Both the position numbers and the translations under genes were made by a program. A stretch of 63,219 nucleotides of DNA from Paraburkholderia haematera (GTDB lineage Bacteria > Pseudomonadota > Gammaproteobacteria > Burkholderiales > Burkholderiaceae): the NCBI RefSeq assembly GCF_905220975.1, contig NZ_CAJNBK010000031.1, forward strand, positions 1-63,219, written 5' to 3'. Shown piece after piece: positions 42,130 through 50,970 of this stretch (position 1 is the stretch's first letter; the number at the start of each line of letters is the position of its first letter). Below the pieces are notes generated by a model that worked only from the letters and a program-made list of their open reading frames with translations, did no database searches and was not told the DNA's origin.

Positions 42130-42774
42130 ATGCCATCCGCTACTGCCCGCACACGCGTTCGCCGTTTGCCTGAGCTTGCGCTCTACGACCAGTCCGTGCT
42201 GTATTCGATCATCGATGCTGCTTACGTCTGCCATATTTCTTTCTACGACGGCGAATCGAGTCATTGCATTCCCACAGCGTGCTGGCGCGACGGTGATCGT
42301 CTATACGTTCACGGTTCTAATGGCGGGCGGCTAATTCGTCAACTGGCCAGTACCAAAGAGGTATCGGTGGCGATCACCCTTCTGGACGGACTCGTGTTGG
42401 CAAAGTCGGCGTTTAATCACGCCATGAATTACCGCTCCGCTATCATTTACGGCCGTTTTGATGCCGTAAATGATGAGATGGAAAAACGCCGGCTAATGGA
42501 CGTTTTCATGAGATTCATTGCGCCAGGTCGCGAGCGGGATGCACGGCAAGGGAATGCGAAAGAGTTTGCCGCGACCACAATTCTAGGTATTGCGCTCGAT
42601 GAAGCCGCCGCGAAAGTTCGAACGGGCGGGCCGAGTGACGATGAATCAGACCTGGACTTACCGATCTGGGCAGGTGTATTGCCCATGGCGATGCTGCCAC
42701 AGGCGCCGGTTGCCGCCTCGACCAGTATCGGACCGGAACCCGTATATGTGAGGCAATGGCAAAGGTCAGAATGA
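42130..42774 (+). CDS. PNPOx-like flavin/nucleotide-binding protein
   Basis: A 214-residue protein of the Pyridox_ox_2/NimA-like group. HISFYDGESSHCIPTACWRD, then DRLYVHGSNGGRLIRQLAS and VSVAITLLDGLVLAKSAFNHAMNYRSAIIYG form the split-barrel core; 'HaMNYRSaiiyGrf' is highly characteristic. It probably binds FMN, haem or F420-like cofactors. ATG 42130 is favoured; AAGGAC lies 11 bases upstream, and an earlier GTG at 42097 is possible. It may reduce or bind small oxidants. It stands alone. Confidence 0.88.
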   Translation: MPSATARTRVRRLPELALYDQSVLYSIIDAAYVCHISFYDGESSHCIPTACWRDGDRLYVHGSNGGRLIRQLASTKEVSVAITLLDGLVLAKSAFNHAMNYRSAIIYGRFDAVNDEMEKRRLMDVFMRFIAPGRERDARQGNAKEFAATTILGIALDEAAAKVRTGGPSDDESDLDLPIWAGVLPMAMLPQAPVAASTSIGPEPVYVRQWQRSE

Positions 42775-43267
42775 CGGGGAAATATTGATGTTCCACGGAC
42801 GATCCGCTCGTCCCGGTTCTCGTCATTTCATTTTTCAGCGCGCGGCCCAGGAAGGCGGGAATGACCACATTGCGTTCAGGCACGTGTCAACTCCAAACGG
42901 TAATTGCGCGATATCGCGCAATTTGAAACTATCGATCCATGGGTGAGGCATCTCCAGAAATCGGGATGCCGTGAAGCCATCGTATTCCTGGTCTACTTGC
43001 GGGGACATCCCCCGGGTGAGGGTCGGCACGTGACCCATGTGCCCCCTACACGAAGGCATGTCTACCCGGAGCGTCATTTGGCGACCACGAAGCCATGCTA
43101 CGCTCGACGCTGTGTAATTCCCGTCCGACAATCTCTGATACGGCCTTTTCCCGAATGCCGCGTTACACCGCGGCGCCATACCGAACCTCTGTCACTTTTT
43201 CAAAAGTCTGTGTTTAGCGCGGACCACATGCTGCCCACTGCGAGCAAACTCGCATCGGAGAATCCTG
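42775..43267. other. intergenic region without a supported gene
   Basis: About 490 bases. Several open frames exist on both strands, but none has a domain, a good start or consistent codon use. GGAGAATCCTG at the right end serves the gene at 43268. Confidence 0.45.
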
Positions 43268-43597
43268 ATGAGCAAGAAATCCTCCTCCACCCCTACCCGC
43301 GATCGAAACGAGACAACACCGGCAACGCTGACGGCGCTGACAACGCAGATCAATGGGTTTCTCCACGAAGGGACGCTCGATAGCCGGTTCGCCGCGAAGC
43401 TCGTCAAGCGCATGAAGAAAGAAGCCGATGCGATTTCAGAGGCTGACGATGCGACGAAATCCGACTGGAAGAAACTGAAGAAGGCGTTCGACACGGTGGA
43501 TGCAGCGTTGCGCGAACACGATGCGAGCTTGCTTGTCACGGCCAACGCGGCGCTGCGGGCGTCGGACGACCTACCCGATATTCCGACACCGCGGTAA
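43268..43597 (+). CDS. small helical hypothetical protein
   Basis: A 109-residue, highly charged, alpha-helical protein. ATG 43268 follows GGAGAATCCTG. FAAKLVKRMKKEADAISEAD and SDWKKLKKAFDTVDAALREH could form a coiled coil or helical hairpin. No family is recognised. It lies 94 bases before the DUF1003 gene on the same strand and may be co-transcribed with it. Confidence 0.65.
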   Translation: MSKKSSSTPTRDRNETTPATLTALTTQINGFLHEGTLDSRFAAKLVKRMKKEADAISEADDATKSDWKKLKKAFDTVDAALREHDASLLVTANAALRASDDLPDIPTPR

Positions 43598-43691
43598 CCG
43601 CCAAACGTGACATCGACGGCATCGGCCCAGCCTGTCCAACAGACGGGTCAGGACCGGCGCCAAAATCATCCTTCATCAACGGGTTACCATC

Positions 43692-44243
43692 ATGAGCGAT
43701 GCGAATCACAAACACGCCCCACACCACGAACCCAATGGGAACGCCAATCATCACTATCGGTTCCACATGCCGCACGTCCATCTCAACTCGGTGTTCGGCG
43801 ACGACTGGTTCGCGCTGAAGGCCGAAAGCTTCGCGCGTTTCTTCGGAACACCAACTTTTCTGATTGCGCAGACACTGATTGTTGCGGTCTGGATTGCAGT
43901 GAACATGCTGGGTTTTACGAAGTTCGACGTTTATCCTTTCATTCTTCTGAACCTTGCCTTCAGTCTCCAGGCCGCTTACGCTGCGCCGCTCATTCTGCTC
44001 GCACAAACACGCCAGGCGGATCGCGACAAGGTTCATTCTGACGCCGACGCTCGTCACCGCGAAGACCTTGCGAGTGCAAGCGAACAACGGCAGGCGCTGG
44101 CGGCGAGGCAGACCGAACAGCTGGTTGCATTGCTTGAACAGAACACGCAGCTCACCGCCCTCACAAAGCAGATGAGCGAGCGTATCGAAGCATTGACGCT
44201 GGAGTTGCGCGACAAAATAACGGCGCACGGCGGGAGCGCATAG
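43692..44243 (+). CDS. DUF1003 membrane protein
   Basis: A 183-residue protein. A His-rich N-terminus precedes the DUF1003 core: two helices (FLIAQTLIVAVWIAVNML and FILLNLAFSLQAAYAAPLIL) joined by the conserved FDVYPFILLN, and QTRQADRDKVHSDAD directly after, all typical of the family. The C-terminal third is a long helix (SEQRQALAARQTEQLVALLE) that may form a coiled coil. It lies in the inner membrane with the charged tail inside. The function of DUF1003 is not established. Confidence 0.9.
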   Translation: MSDANHKHAPHHEPNGNANHHYRFHMPHVHLNSVFGDDWFALKAESFARFFGTPTFLIAQTLIVAVWIAVNMLGFTKFDVYPFILLNLAFSLQAAYAAPLILLAQTRQADRDKVHSDADARHREDLASASEQRQALAARQTEQLVALLEQNTQLTALTKQMSERIEALTLELRDKITAHGGSA

Positions 44244-44599
44244 ATTCCCACGGCTCCACGCCGCTCGATCACAGTTCGATGAGGACCGATTGCGACCCGT
44301 TTTCTTCGCTTCGATAATGTTCGACGAATATCTTAAGTTGAGCCGTTCAGGCATTCATGAAGCTTCAAAAAGGGGGCACACGCAATTCGCAACCGGGCTG
44401 GTCAAGCCAGCAACACTGCGTAAGTCACGCTGCATCGAAAATAATGTTAATCCTTATTAAATAGCCTGCCGTCTGTGGAATTTCCGTCAACGAAATTGCG
44501 ATGTCGCCCGTTTACGGAGGATCGGCGTCTCACCTGCCGTGCATAATCACTGCAGCGACAGGTCGAGTGCATTCATTAAAATCAACTTCGGAGTACGGT
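44244..44599. other. intergenic, AT-rich promoter-like stretch
   Basis: About 355 bases. AATGTTAATCCTTATTAAAT around 44443-44463 is markedly AT-richer and may be the promoter of the small exported protein downstream. GGAGTACGGT is its ribosome site. No gene. Confidence 0.45.
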
Positions 44600-44860
44600 G
44601 TGAAATATCCTCTCTTGGCATCGTTGATCGCGAGCCTTGGAATTGGCGTATCCGGCGTGGCCAACGCCGTCAATGTAGACGTCAATATCGGCATACCTGC
44701 CCCTGTTGTCGTGGCACCCGTCGTTATTCAACAAGGGTGGCACGGCGACCGATACTGGGATGGTCACCGCTACTGGGGACGCCAGGAATGGGACGAGCAT
44801 CAGCACCATGACGATCATGGTCACTGCCCTCCGGGACACGCTAAAAAAGGCGAGTGCTAA
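44600..44860 (+). CDS. small exported His-rich protein
   Basis: An 86-residue protein. GTG 44600 is preferred because GGAG lies six bases upstream and a signal peptide follows at once (VKYPLLASLIASLGIGVSGV, ANA). The mature part has a Val/Pro-rich strand (VNIGIPAPVVVAPVV), then aromatic/basic WHGDRYWDGHRYWG and a His/Asp-rich tail (HQHHDDHGHCPPGH). The pattern is common in small periplasmic YXWGxxW-type Burkholderia proteins; the tail could bind metal ions. A strong terminator follows at 44890. Confidence 0.8.
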   Translation: MKYPLLASLIASLGIGVSGVANAVNVDVNIGIPAPVVVAPVVIQQGWHGDRYWDGHRYWGRQEWDEHQHHDDHGHCPPGHAKKGEC

Positions 44861-44889
44861 CAGCATCGCATAGCGGTCAAACTACTTTG

Positions 44890-44910
44890 CGGGCCTCACG
44901 GCCCGTTTTT
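44890..44910 (+). terminator. intrinsic terminator
   Basis: Stem CGGGCC-TCAC-GGCCCG followed by five Ts, 30 bases after the stop of the His-rich protein gene. It ends that transcript. Confidence 0.85.
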
Positions 44911-44995
44911 CTGCGTAAGCGGAAGCTGACACCTGGTTGCCGTCAGTAAAACGTGAGCCGTCGATTTCGGCCGCGTATCGCCAACGACGTTCCTG

Positions 44996-45511
44996 TCAGC
45001 TTGCATTGAGCATATCGGAGAGCAACGCCCATCGCTCATGATCTCGCCATTCGCCATTGATGCGAAGATAGCGCGGCGAAAAACCTTCCTTCTGAAGTCC
45101 GACACGGCGCACCAAGGCTATTGACGCTTCGTTTTCAGGCTGGATGTTTGCTTCAAGCCGATGCAACCCGAGGTCGTGGAACGCATAATCCACAGCGGCT
45201 CGCAGCGTCTCGGTCATCAACCCTTTCCGGCTGAAGTTCACCATTCCGTAGTAGCCGAGGTAAGCACTCTGGAATGCACCGGCAACGATCTCGCTGATGT
45301 TGACAACACCGACGATCTGCCCGGAAACCCGCTCCCGGGCAACAAGCCCGACGTTCGGGCCGGTCAGGCAACGTCCAAACCAACTATCGAATCCCGCCTG
45401 GTCCGTGAAAGACGTGACCCACGGCAGCTGGTAGTCCTGATTCGCACGATTGGCGGCGATTAAATCGGCGGCGTCAGCGCGGGTCACGCGATTGAGTTGA
45501 ATCGAACTCAT
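44996..45511 (-). CDS. GNAT N-acetyltransferase (RimJ-like)
   Basis: A 171-residue ribosomal-protein-alanine acetyltransferase-like enzyme. ATG 45511 gives MSSIQLNRVTRADAADLIAA. SAYLGYYGMVNFSRKGLMTE is the acetyl-CoA motif region, and LHRLEANIQPENEASIALVR with VGLQKEGFSPRYLRING is the classic RimJ C-terminal half. No strong ribosome site stands before the start; the open frame extends upstream but without homology. It lies 167 bases after the 2OG oxygenase gene on the same strand. Confidence 0.9.
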   Translation of the reverse strand: MSSIQLNRVTRADAADLIAANRANQDYQLPWVTSFTDQAGFDSWFGRCLTGPNVGLVARERVSGQIVGVVNISEIVAGAFQSAYLGYYGMVNFSRKGLMTETLRAAVDYAFHDLGLHRLEANIQPENEASIALVRRVGLQKEGFSPRYLRINGEWRDHERWALLSDMLNAS

Positions 45512-45678
45512 GGATGTGTTGGTAACGGATTGTTGATCTCGGACATCGAGCGACGAAAGATACCGGATTCTCTTCCATATTGCTTCGCGCCACTCAAACG
45601 CGTGCACCGGGCAGCCCAGCCGGGAATCGAAAGCGTGAGCAGCACGAAAATCACGGCGCCCCGGAACGGCCTGGGAAA

Positions 45679-46314
45679 TCACGAGCGGCGTCTAAACCAT
45701 CCCGCGAGCGACATGCGGTCGCGCGTCGCGGGCAATACTTCATGCAGCATGTCGGCGGATAGAAACACTGCGATCCGGCTGCCGACTGGCGAGATGTCCT
45801 GCGTGCTCAATCCCTCCGGATGCAGCCGCAACGCACCGCCGTCCTCAGGCAGCCAGTCCGCATTCAGATAGACGATGACGGACACCGTGCGGCTATCGTC
45901 ATCGCGGAATTGATCGCGGTGTCGTAGATACGAAGCGCCCGGGGCGTAGTATGCAAAGTGGCTTTCGTATTCTTCGAGTCCCAGAAAAAGTCCGCGATTC
46001 AACGCAATACGCAGCATTTCCATGATCGCGAGATACTGGTCGCAGGCTTCGGACTGGCCCGCCTCCAGCCACTGAATCTGGTCCCCGCGCACATCGGGCT
46101 GGAGCGAACGCGCCGCGCCCTGGCTGACGCCCGCCAATGTGAGCATCCCGGCCCTCGCAAGCGCTGTGCATTCCAACCCCAGCGCGAGCGTCAAATTCGG
46201 CGAAATGAAATTGTCCTGCTCCGACCAGCCATGGTCATGAATGGCATCCACGATACGTTGATGCCGCTCATCTCCGGGTGCATCGAAGCACGCGGGCGAG
46301 TGTGATCGGGTCAC
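45679..46314 (-). CDS. 2-oxoglutarate/Fe(II) oxygenase (prolyl-4-hydroxylase-like)
   Basis: A 211-residue dioxygenase. GTG 46314 follows AAGGAACAAGCA. The iron ligands are H132 and D134 in RHRDQF and H191 in MLHEVLP; an Arg in RDRMSLAGWFRR near 200 should bind 2-oxoglutarate. TVSVIVYLNADWLPEDGGAL is the core strand pair. This matches the SM-20/P4Hc-like 2OG-FeII_3 group, which hydroxylates prolyl or other protein residues. The substrate may be a ribosomal or translation protein, as for related YcfD/P4H enzymes; this is inference, and a RimJ-like gene follows. Confidence 0.9.
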   Translation of the reverse strand: MTRSHSPACFDAPGDERHQRIVDAIHDHGWSEQDNFISPNLTLALGLECTALARAGMLTLAGVSQGAARSLQPDVRGDQIQWLEAGQSEACDQYLAIMEMLRIALNRGLFLGLEEYESHFAYYAPGASYLRHRDQFRDDDSRTVSVIVYLNADWLPEDGGALRLHPEGLSTQDISPVGSRIAVFLSADMLHEVLPATRDRMSLAGWFRRRS

Positions 46315-46682
46315 TGCTTGTTCCTTCGAACGAAGGTGCTGGGTAGAAAATTCGAACGGCTGTCCGGGCGGGTATCGGCAACGAGGCTTGATCCGAGCGG
46401 GGCATAGTAACACTGACTTTCCCGCGGCCGGCTCTCCGCGCGGCCGCCGCGTGGGTCTAGCGTGGAATTGACGGCAACGAAAGCGAAAGCGATTGCGTGG
46501 GCTGCGCCCATTTGGCCATCATCCACGTGTGACATTTCGAGTATGAACCAGTAGGTTTCCTTACCATCTAACTGACGGGCGATTTCACGGGCTGCGCTGC
46601 CACCTGGCGCTCCACAGTTCCGGCCATTGGCACCCGATACAGCCTTGATTGCCCTCGCCTCTGTACTCGAGCTTACCGCCAT
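46311..46682 (-). CDS. doubtful small ORF overlapping the oxygenase start
   Basis: A 123-codon frame whose stop overlaps the GTG start of the oxygenase by four bases (GTGA). The overlap would suit coupling, but there is no ribosome site at ATG 46682, no family, and the C-terminal half is Ser/Arg-rich like a chance frame. A short plus-strand frame at 46681-46836 is equally unsupported. The remainder of 46315-46869 should hold the promoter of the transport operon; AGGGAGAACCCCT before 46870 is its ribosome site. Confidence 0.25.
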   Translation of the reverse strand: MAVSSSTEARAIKAVSGANGRNCGAPGGSAAREIARQLDGKETYWFILEMSHVDDGQMGAAHAIAFAFVAVNSTLDPRGGRAESRPRESQCYYAPLGSSLVADTRPDSRSNFLPSTFVRRNKQ

Positions 46683-46869
46683 GAGTTGGAAAAAATTGCA
46701 TCGTCATGCATCTCGCGAAAGCGGATATCTGTTAGTTCACCGGCGGGATAACGAGTACTTGTGGATCCCATCTAACGAGATCAAGATTGTATTAGCCGGG
46801 GATGCTCACGCTTCGGTTCAGAATGCAGGCGTTTGACCGGTTCGAAGTGAAAAATCAGGGAGAACCCCT

Positions 46870-48132
46870 ATGAAAACTCCGGGTCATATCCGCGCCGTTA
46901 GTCGTCGCACGGTGCTCAAGGGGGCCGCTGCTGCTGCAGCGTTGCAGCTCGCCTCACCTTTCATCATCAAGGCACGCGGCGAGACGCCGCTGCGTATCGG
47001 CATGGTCGATCCATTGACCGGCGCCTATGCTGCAGTTGCACAGAATGAAGTGATGGGCGCGAGGCTCGCCGTGCAACAGGTCAACGCCAACGGCGGCATT
47101 CTCGGGCGTCCCATTGAGCTGCTGGTAGAAGACTCGGCTAACGACGTCGGCACCGGCGTGCAGAAGGCGCGCAAGCTGATCGAGCGCGATCAGGTCACGT
47201 TTCTGATCGGGGACGTGAATTCCGGCGTCGCTCAGGCAATCGCCCAGGTCACCAACGAGAAGAAAGTGTTGCACATCGTCTCGGGCGGCCACACCGACAC
47301 GATCACGGGCAGCGATTGCAAGTGGAACGTCTATCGCGTCTGCAACACGACCAGCATGGAGGCCAATGCGGTATCCGACCTCCTCTTCACCCAGTACGGC
47401 AAGAAGTGGCATTTCATTACGCCGGACTACGCCTTCGGCCATACGCTGCAGAAGGCCGCGCTGGCGGATTTGCAAAAGCTCGGCGGCACGATGACCGGCA
47501 ACGAGCTCACGCCGCTCGGCACGACCGATTTCTCTGCATACCTGATCAAGGCGCGCGCGGCCAACCCCGATGTTCTGCTGGTGCTGCCGCAAGGTTCCGA
47601 CATGGTCAACTGCCTGAAGCAGATCGCGCAATTCGGCATCGGAAAGCAGATCCACGTTGCCGGGCTTCAGCAGGAACTCGAATCGCTCGAGGCCATGCCG
47701 CCGGAGGCACGCGTGGGCATCTGGATGTTCGAATGGTACTGGAAGCAACCGGGCGTCCCAGGCGTCGATAAGTTCGTCGCCGACATCCGCAAAGTGAACA
47801 ACGGCAAGGTCCCCACCGCACGCCACTGGTTCGGCTACACGTCGGTTCATACGCTCGCCGCGGTCGCCAACAAGGAAAAGAGCCTCGATGCGAAAAAGCT
47901 CGCCGAGGCGCTCGGCGGGTTCGAACTCGCGGACGACGTCAAGCTGCAGCCCAACAAGTGCTACTACCGCAAGGGAGACCACCAGCTGATGACCTCGTCG
48001 TTCGTCGGCGAAGCGCTTTCTCAGCCGGCGGGCGACCCGGAGGATCTGTTCCGTGTCGATCGCGTGGTCGCCGGCGACAAGACCGCGCCGCCCGAAGCCG
48101 CGACCGGCTGCAAGCTGCAGTGGCCGACCTGA
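46870..48132 (+). CDS. Liv-type ABC transporter substrate-binding protein
   Basis: A 420-residue periplasmic binding protein. The Tat signal SRRTVLKGAAAAAALQLASP (10-29) is followed by the Peripla_BP_6 fold: LRIGMVDPLTGAYAAVAQNE, GARLAVQQVNANGGILGRPI, then LFTQYGKKWHFITPDYAFGH and NPDVLLVLPQGSDMVNCLKQ. The fold binds amino acids, urea, short amides or aromatic acids. Tat export implies folding before export. ATG 46870 follows AGGGAGA. It heads the five-gene operon that continues with both permeases and both ATPases. Substrate not predictable, but the catabolic genes nearby suggest an organic acid. Confidence 0.93.
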   Translation: MKTPGHIRAVSRRTVLKGAAAAAALQLASPFIIKARGETPLRIGMVDPLTGAYAAVAQNEVMGARLAVQQVNANGGILGRPIELLVEDSANDVGTGVQKARKLIERDQVTFLIGDVNSGVAQAIAQVTNEKKVLHIVSGGHTDTITGSDCKWNVYRVCNTTSMEANAVSDLLFTQYGKKWHFITPDYAFGHTLQKAALADLQKLGGTMTGNELTPLGTTDFSAYLIKARAANPDVLLVLPQGSDMVNCLKQIAQFGIGKQIHVAGLQQELESLEAMPPEARVGIWMFEWYWKQPGVPGVDKFVADIRKVNNGKVPTARHWFGYTSVHTLAAVANKEKSLDAKKLAEALGGFELADDVKLQPNKCYYRKGDHQLMTSSFVGEALSQPAGDPEDLFRVDRVVAGDKTAPPEAATGCKLQWPT

Positions 48133-48263
48133 TCCCGAAGACGACCTCCGCATGGTAGTGCGAGCCGCCGTTGGCATGAACCTGACACGTGTGGGCGGCA
48201 ACACAGCGACCCAGGCTGCCCGACGCGGCTCATGCACGGGTTGCGCCTGGACATGAGTGGCCG

Positions 48264-49133
48264 ATGACTCAACTACTCCTCTTCAACGTCACCAACGGGC
48301 TGATCATCGGTGCGTTTTACGTGCTGATGGCGCTTGGCCTGTCGCTCATTCTCAACTTGAGCAACGTGATCAACTTCGCCCACGGCGGCTTTCTCGTGAT
48401 CGGCGGGTACATTGCCTATACGATCACGCCGTATGTCGGGTTCTGGGGTGCATTGCTGATCGCGCCGATATGCACGGCCGTCATCGGTCTCGCCGTCGAG
48501 CGCGTGCTGATCCGGCGGGTCTATGGACGCGATCCGCTCTACAGCCTGCTGCTGACATTCGGCCTCGCCTTCATGATCGAGGACGGTACCCGCTTCATCT
48601 GGGGAGCGCAGGGCAAGCCCGTGACCATTCCACCCGCGCTGGCTCAGCCCTTGAGCAACGAACTCTTCTTTATCACCGGCTATCGCCTGTTCATGGTCGG
48701 CACGGTCACCCTCGCGGTTGCACTGCTCTTTCTGCTGTTGCGCTACAGCCGGCTCGGCATACGGATTCGGGCCGGCACGCTCGACCTCGAGACCGTCGCG
48801 GCGCTCGGCATCAATGTGGGCAGGCTCCGCACGCTCAATTTCGCTGTCGGCATCTATCTCGCCGGTCTGAGCGGCGTGCTCGCTGCGGGCCAGCTCGGGC
48901 TGGAGCCGACGATGGGAACCGGCCTCCTGATGCCGAGCTTCATCGCCATCATTGTCGGCGGGGTTGGCAGCCTCACCGGTACGCTGCTCGGCGGCTTGCT
49001 GATCGGCGTTGCCTCGGGTATCACCGCGGTATTCCTCCCTGCGGCGAGCGAGGCCATCATGTACGTGCTGATGGCCGTGGTTTTGCTGATCCGGCCACGC
49101 GGCCTGCTCGGCGAAGAAGGCATGATGACTTGA
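48264..49133 (+). CDS. Liv-type ABC transporter permease (LivH-like)
   Basis: A 289-residue inner-membrane permease with eight or so helices. GLIIGAFYVLMALGLSLILN, then NLSNVINFAHGGFLVIGGYI and VVGGVGSL-type loops mark LivH; FIAIIVGGVGSLTGTLLGG near the end is the ATPase-contact region. ATG 48264 overlaps the stop of a five-codon mini-frame (ATGAGTGGCCGATGA), so its translation may be coupled from 48253. The gap to the binding-protein gene (48133-48263) holds no other feature. Confidence 0.93.
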   Translation: MTQLLLFNVTNGLIIGAFYVLMALGLSLILNLSNVINFAHGGFLVIGGYIAYTITPYVGFWGALLIAPICTAVIGLAVERVLIRRVYGRDPLYSLLLTFGLAFMIEDGTRFIWGAQGKPVTIPPALAQPLSNELFFITGYRLFMVGTVTLAVALLFLLLRYSRLGIRIRAGTLDLETVAALGINVGRLRTLNFAVGIYLAGLSGVLAAGQLGLEPTMGTGLLMPSFIAIIVGGVGSLTGTLLGGLLIGVASGITAVFLPAASEAIMYVLMAVVLLIRPRGLLGEEGMMT

Positions 49134-49137
49134 TGAC

Positions 49138-50097
49138 ATGAGCGACTACTTCCATCCTCCCCGGCTGGCCGTCATCGCGGCACTCTGGGCCGTGCTCCTG
49201 CTGGCGCCCTACTGGATGCCGCTGCTCGGCGGCTACACCGCGCTCGGCACGCGCGTGCTCGTGCTCGGACTGGCCGCCATGTCGGTCAACTTCCTGCTCG
49301 GCTTCACCGGTGTGCTGTCCTTCGGACACGCTGCGTATTTCGGGCTCGGCGCCTACGGCGCCGGCCTCGCGCTGAAGTTTCTCGCGCCGAGCACGCCGCT
49401 CGCGCTGCTGTGCGGCACGCTGCTCGGCGGCATTGCCGGCGCACTGCTGGGCGCGCTCATCGCTCGGCGGCGCGGCGTCTACTTCGCGATGGTCACCATC
49501 GCGTTCGGGCAGGTCTTCTACTACATCGCATTCCAATGGAGCTCCGTCACCGGTGGCGACGACGGGTTGCGCGGCTTTTCGCGCCAGCCGCTCGATCTCG
49601 GCGTCGCCCGGATCGACATTCTGTCGAACGCCAACGCGTTCTACTACTTTGTGCTGTTTTGCCTTGCGTTGGCGATCGGCGTAATGGGTTTCATCCTGCG
49701 CTCCCCGTTCGGGCGCACCATGATCGCGATCCGCGAAAATGAGCAGCGTGCGCGCTTTCTCGGCATCCCCGTCGACCGGCATATCTGGATCGCCTTCACG
49801 CTGTCCTGCTTCTTCATGGGGTTTGCCGGTGCGCTCTACGCTCTCCTGAACAACTTCGCCGATCCACGCGGGCTGCACTACAGCCAGTCGGGCGATTTCG
49901 TCATGATGGCGGTCATGGGCGGCATGCGCAGCCTGTGGGGGCCGCTGCTCGGCGCCGCGGTATTCGTCGTGCTACAGGACTATCTTTCGAGCATCACCGT
50001 CAACTGGATGTCGTTCGTCGGCATGCTGTTCGTCGCGATCGTGCTGTTTTTCCCTCGCGGGCTGCTCGGCTTCATTCAGCACAGGAGCGACTCATGA
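49138..50097 (+). CDS. Liv-type ABC transporter permease (LivM-like)
   Basis: A 319-residue permease. NFLLGFTGVLSFGHAAYFGL and GAYGAGLALKF, then RRRGVYFAMVTIAFGQVFYY, then IRENEQRARFLGI and VMMAVMGGMRSLWGPLLGAA are LivM hallmarks, the last being the coupling region. It begins four bases after the LivH stop. Its own stop TGA overlaps the ATG of a 21-residue mini-ORF, which in turn overlaps the start of the first ATPase gene. Confidence 0.93.
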   Translation: MSDYFHPPRLAVIAALWAVLLLAPYWMPLLGGYTALGTRVLVLGLAAMSVNFLLGFTGVLSFGHAAYFGLGAYGAGLALKFLAPSTPLALLCGTLLGGIAGALLGALIARRRGVYFAMVTIAFGQVFYYIAFQWSSVTGGDDGLRGFSRQPLDLGVARIDILSNANAFYYFVLFCLALAIGVMGFILRSPFGRTMIAIRENEQRARFLGIPVDRHIWIAFTLSCFFMGFAGALYALLNNFADPRGLHYSQSGDFVMMAVMGGMRSLWGPLLGAAVFVVLQDYLSSITVNWMSFVGMLFVAIVLFFPRGLLGFIQHRSDS

Positions 50098-50159
50098 GCG
50101 CCGCCCGTCCGCCCGAAGTCGCTCGCGCCGCAGTGCCAAGCACGAAGGCACTCCAATGA
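50094..50159 (+). CDS. linking mini-ORF 1 (21 residues)
   Basis: ATGA overlaps the LivM stop, and the frame ends in a TGA overlapping the ATG of the LivG-like gene. The peptide begins MSAARPPEVARAAVPS. A second frame with the same start (MSAA) and a similar GCAGTGC-AAGCACG core lies at 50902-50970 in the next gap. Such frames probably carry ribosomes from one gene to the next. The peptide itself may have no function. Confidence 0.5.
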   Translation: MSAARPPEVARAAVPSTKALQ

Positions 50160-50905
50160 CCGTGCTCGAAGTCAAAAGCGTCACCAAGCGCTTCGGCAAC
50201 CTGACCGCGGTGCGTGACGTATCGCTCACCGTCGAGAAGGGCGAACTACGCGCTGTCATCGGGCCGAACGGTGCGGGCAAGACCACCTTCTTCAATCTCA
50301 TCAGCGGCTTTTTCCCGCCGAGCATGGGAACGATCGTGTTCGACGGACTCGACATCACGACGCTTCCTGCATATCGGCGCGTTGCAGCCGGTATCGCCCG
50401 CACGTTTCAGATCACCGAGATTTTTCCGGAACTGACGGTATTCGAGAACGTGCGCATCAGTGCAGAGGTGACAGAGGGTTTTCGCCTGCGCCCGTGGATC
50501 AGCAACACCGAGCGGAAACGGGTTCGTCGTCACGTCGAGGAGACGCTTGAGCTCACGGGTCTTGCCGGTAAAGCGAACCGGCTGGTTGGAGAGCTTCCGC
50601 ACGGTGACCAGCGGGTTGCTGAGATCGCCATGGCGCTGGCGCTGCGGCCGCGCCTGCTGCTACTCGACGAGCCCACCGCCGGCATGGGCGACCAGGAGAC
50701 TCACGAGATTACGCAACTCGTGCGCCGCCTGCACAGCGACGGCAATTTCACCATCGTGCTGATCGAGCATGACATGCGCGTGGTCTTCCATCTGGCCGAT
50801 CGAATCACGGTGCTCGACCAAGGCAGCCTCCTCGCCGAAGGCTCGCCAAAAGAGATCGCTTCCAACGAGGCCGTCCAGGCGGCCTATCTGGGTAACGCCC
50901 CATGA
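50156..50905 (+). CDS. Liv-type ABC transporter ATPase (LivG-like)
   Basis: A 249-residue ATPase. Walker A GPNGAGKTT at about 37-45, FQITEIFPELTVFENV after the Q loop, the signature in the form LPHGDQRVAEIAMAL instead of LSGGQ (normal for LivG), Walker B LLLLDEPTAGM, and H loop IEHDMRVVF. ATG 50156 overlaps the stop of mini-ORF 1. It pairs with the LivF-like ATPase at 50967. Confidence 0.93.
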   Translation: MTVLEVKSVTKRFGNLTAVRDVSLTVEKGELRAVIGPNGAGKTTFFNLISGFFPPSMGTIVFDGLDITTLPAYRRVAAGIARTFQITEIFPELTVFENVRISAEVTEGFRLRPWISNTERKRVRRHVEETLELTGLAGKANRLVGELPHGDQRVAEIAMALALRPRLLLLDEPTAGMGDQETHEITQLVRRLHSDGNFTIVLIEHDMRVVFHLADRITVLDQGSLLAEGSPKEIASNEAVQAAYLGNAP

Positions 50906-50970
50906 GCGCCGCGCCGGGCCGCCCCAAGCAAGCTCATACCGCAGTGCGAAGCACGGCGGTTATCCGATGA
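50902..50970 (+). CDS. linking mini-ORF 2 (22 residues)
   Basis: ATGA overlaps the LivG stop and the frame ends at TGA 50968-50970, overlapping ATG 50967 of the LivF-like gene. The peptide begins MSAAPGRPKQAHTAVRSTA. It parallels mini-ORF 1 in position, length, start and nucleotide core, which suggests both gaps descend from one sequence. Confidence 0.5.
   Translation: MSAAPGRPKQAHTAVRSTAVIR

Noticed and set aside
42835..43383. Several overlapping frames in the 490-base gap
   Set aside because: No domain, no start signal, inconsistent codon use on either strand.
46954..48237. Long antisense open frame across the binding-protein gene (427 codons), and similar ones at 48273-49139 and 54706-55722
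   Set aside because: They mirror the GC-rich third codon positions of the real genes, are Arg/Glu/His-rich, lack ribosome sites and domains.
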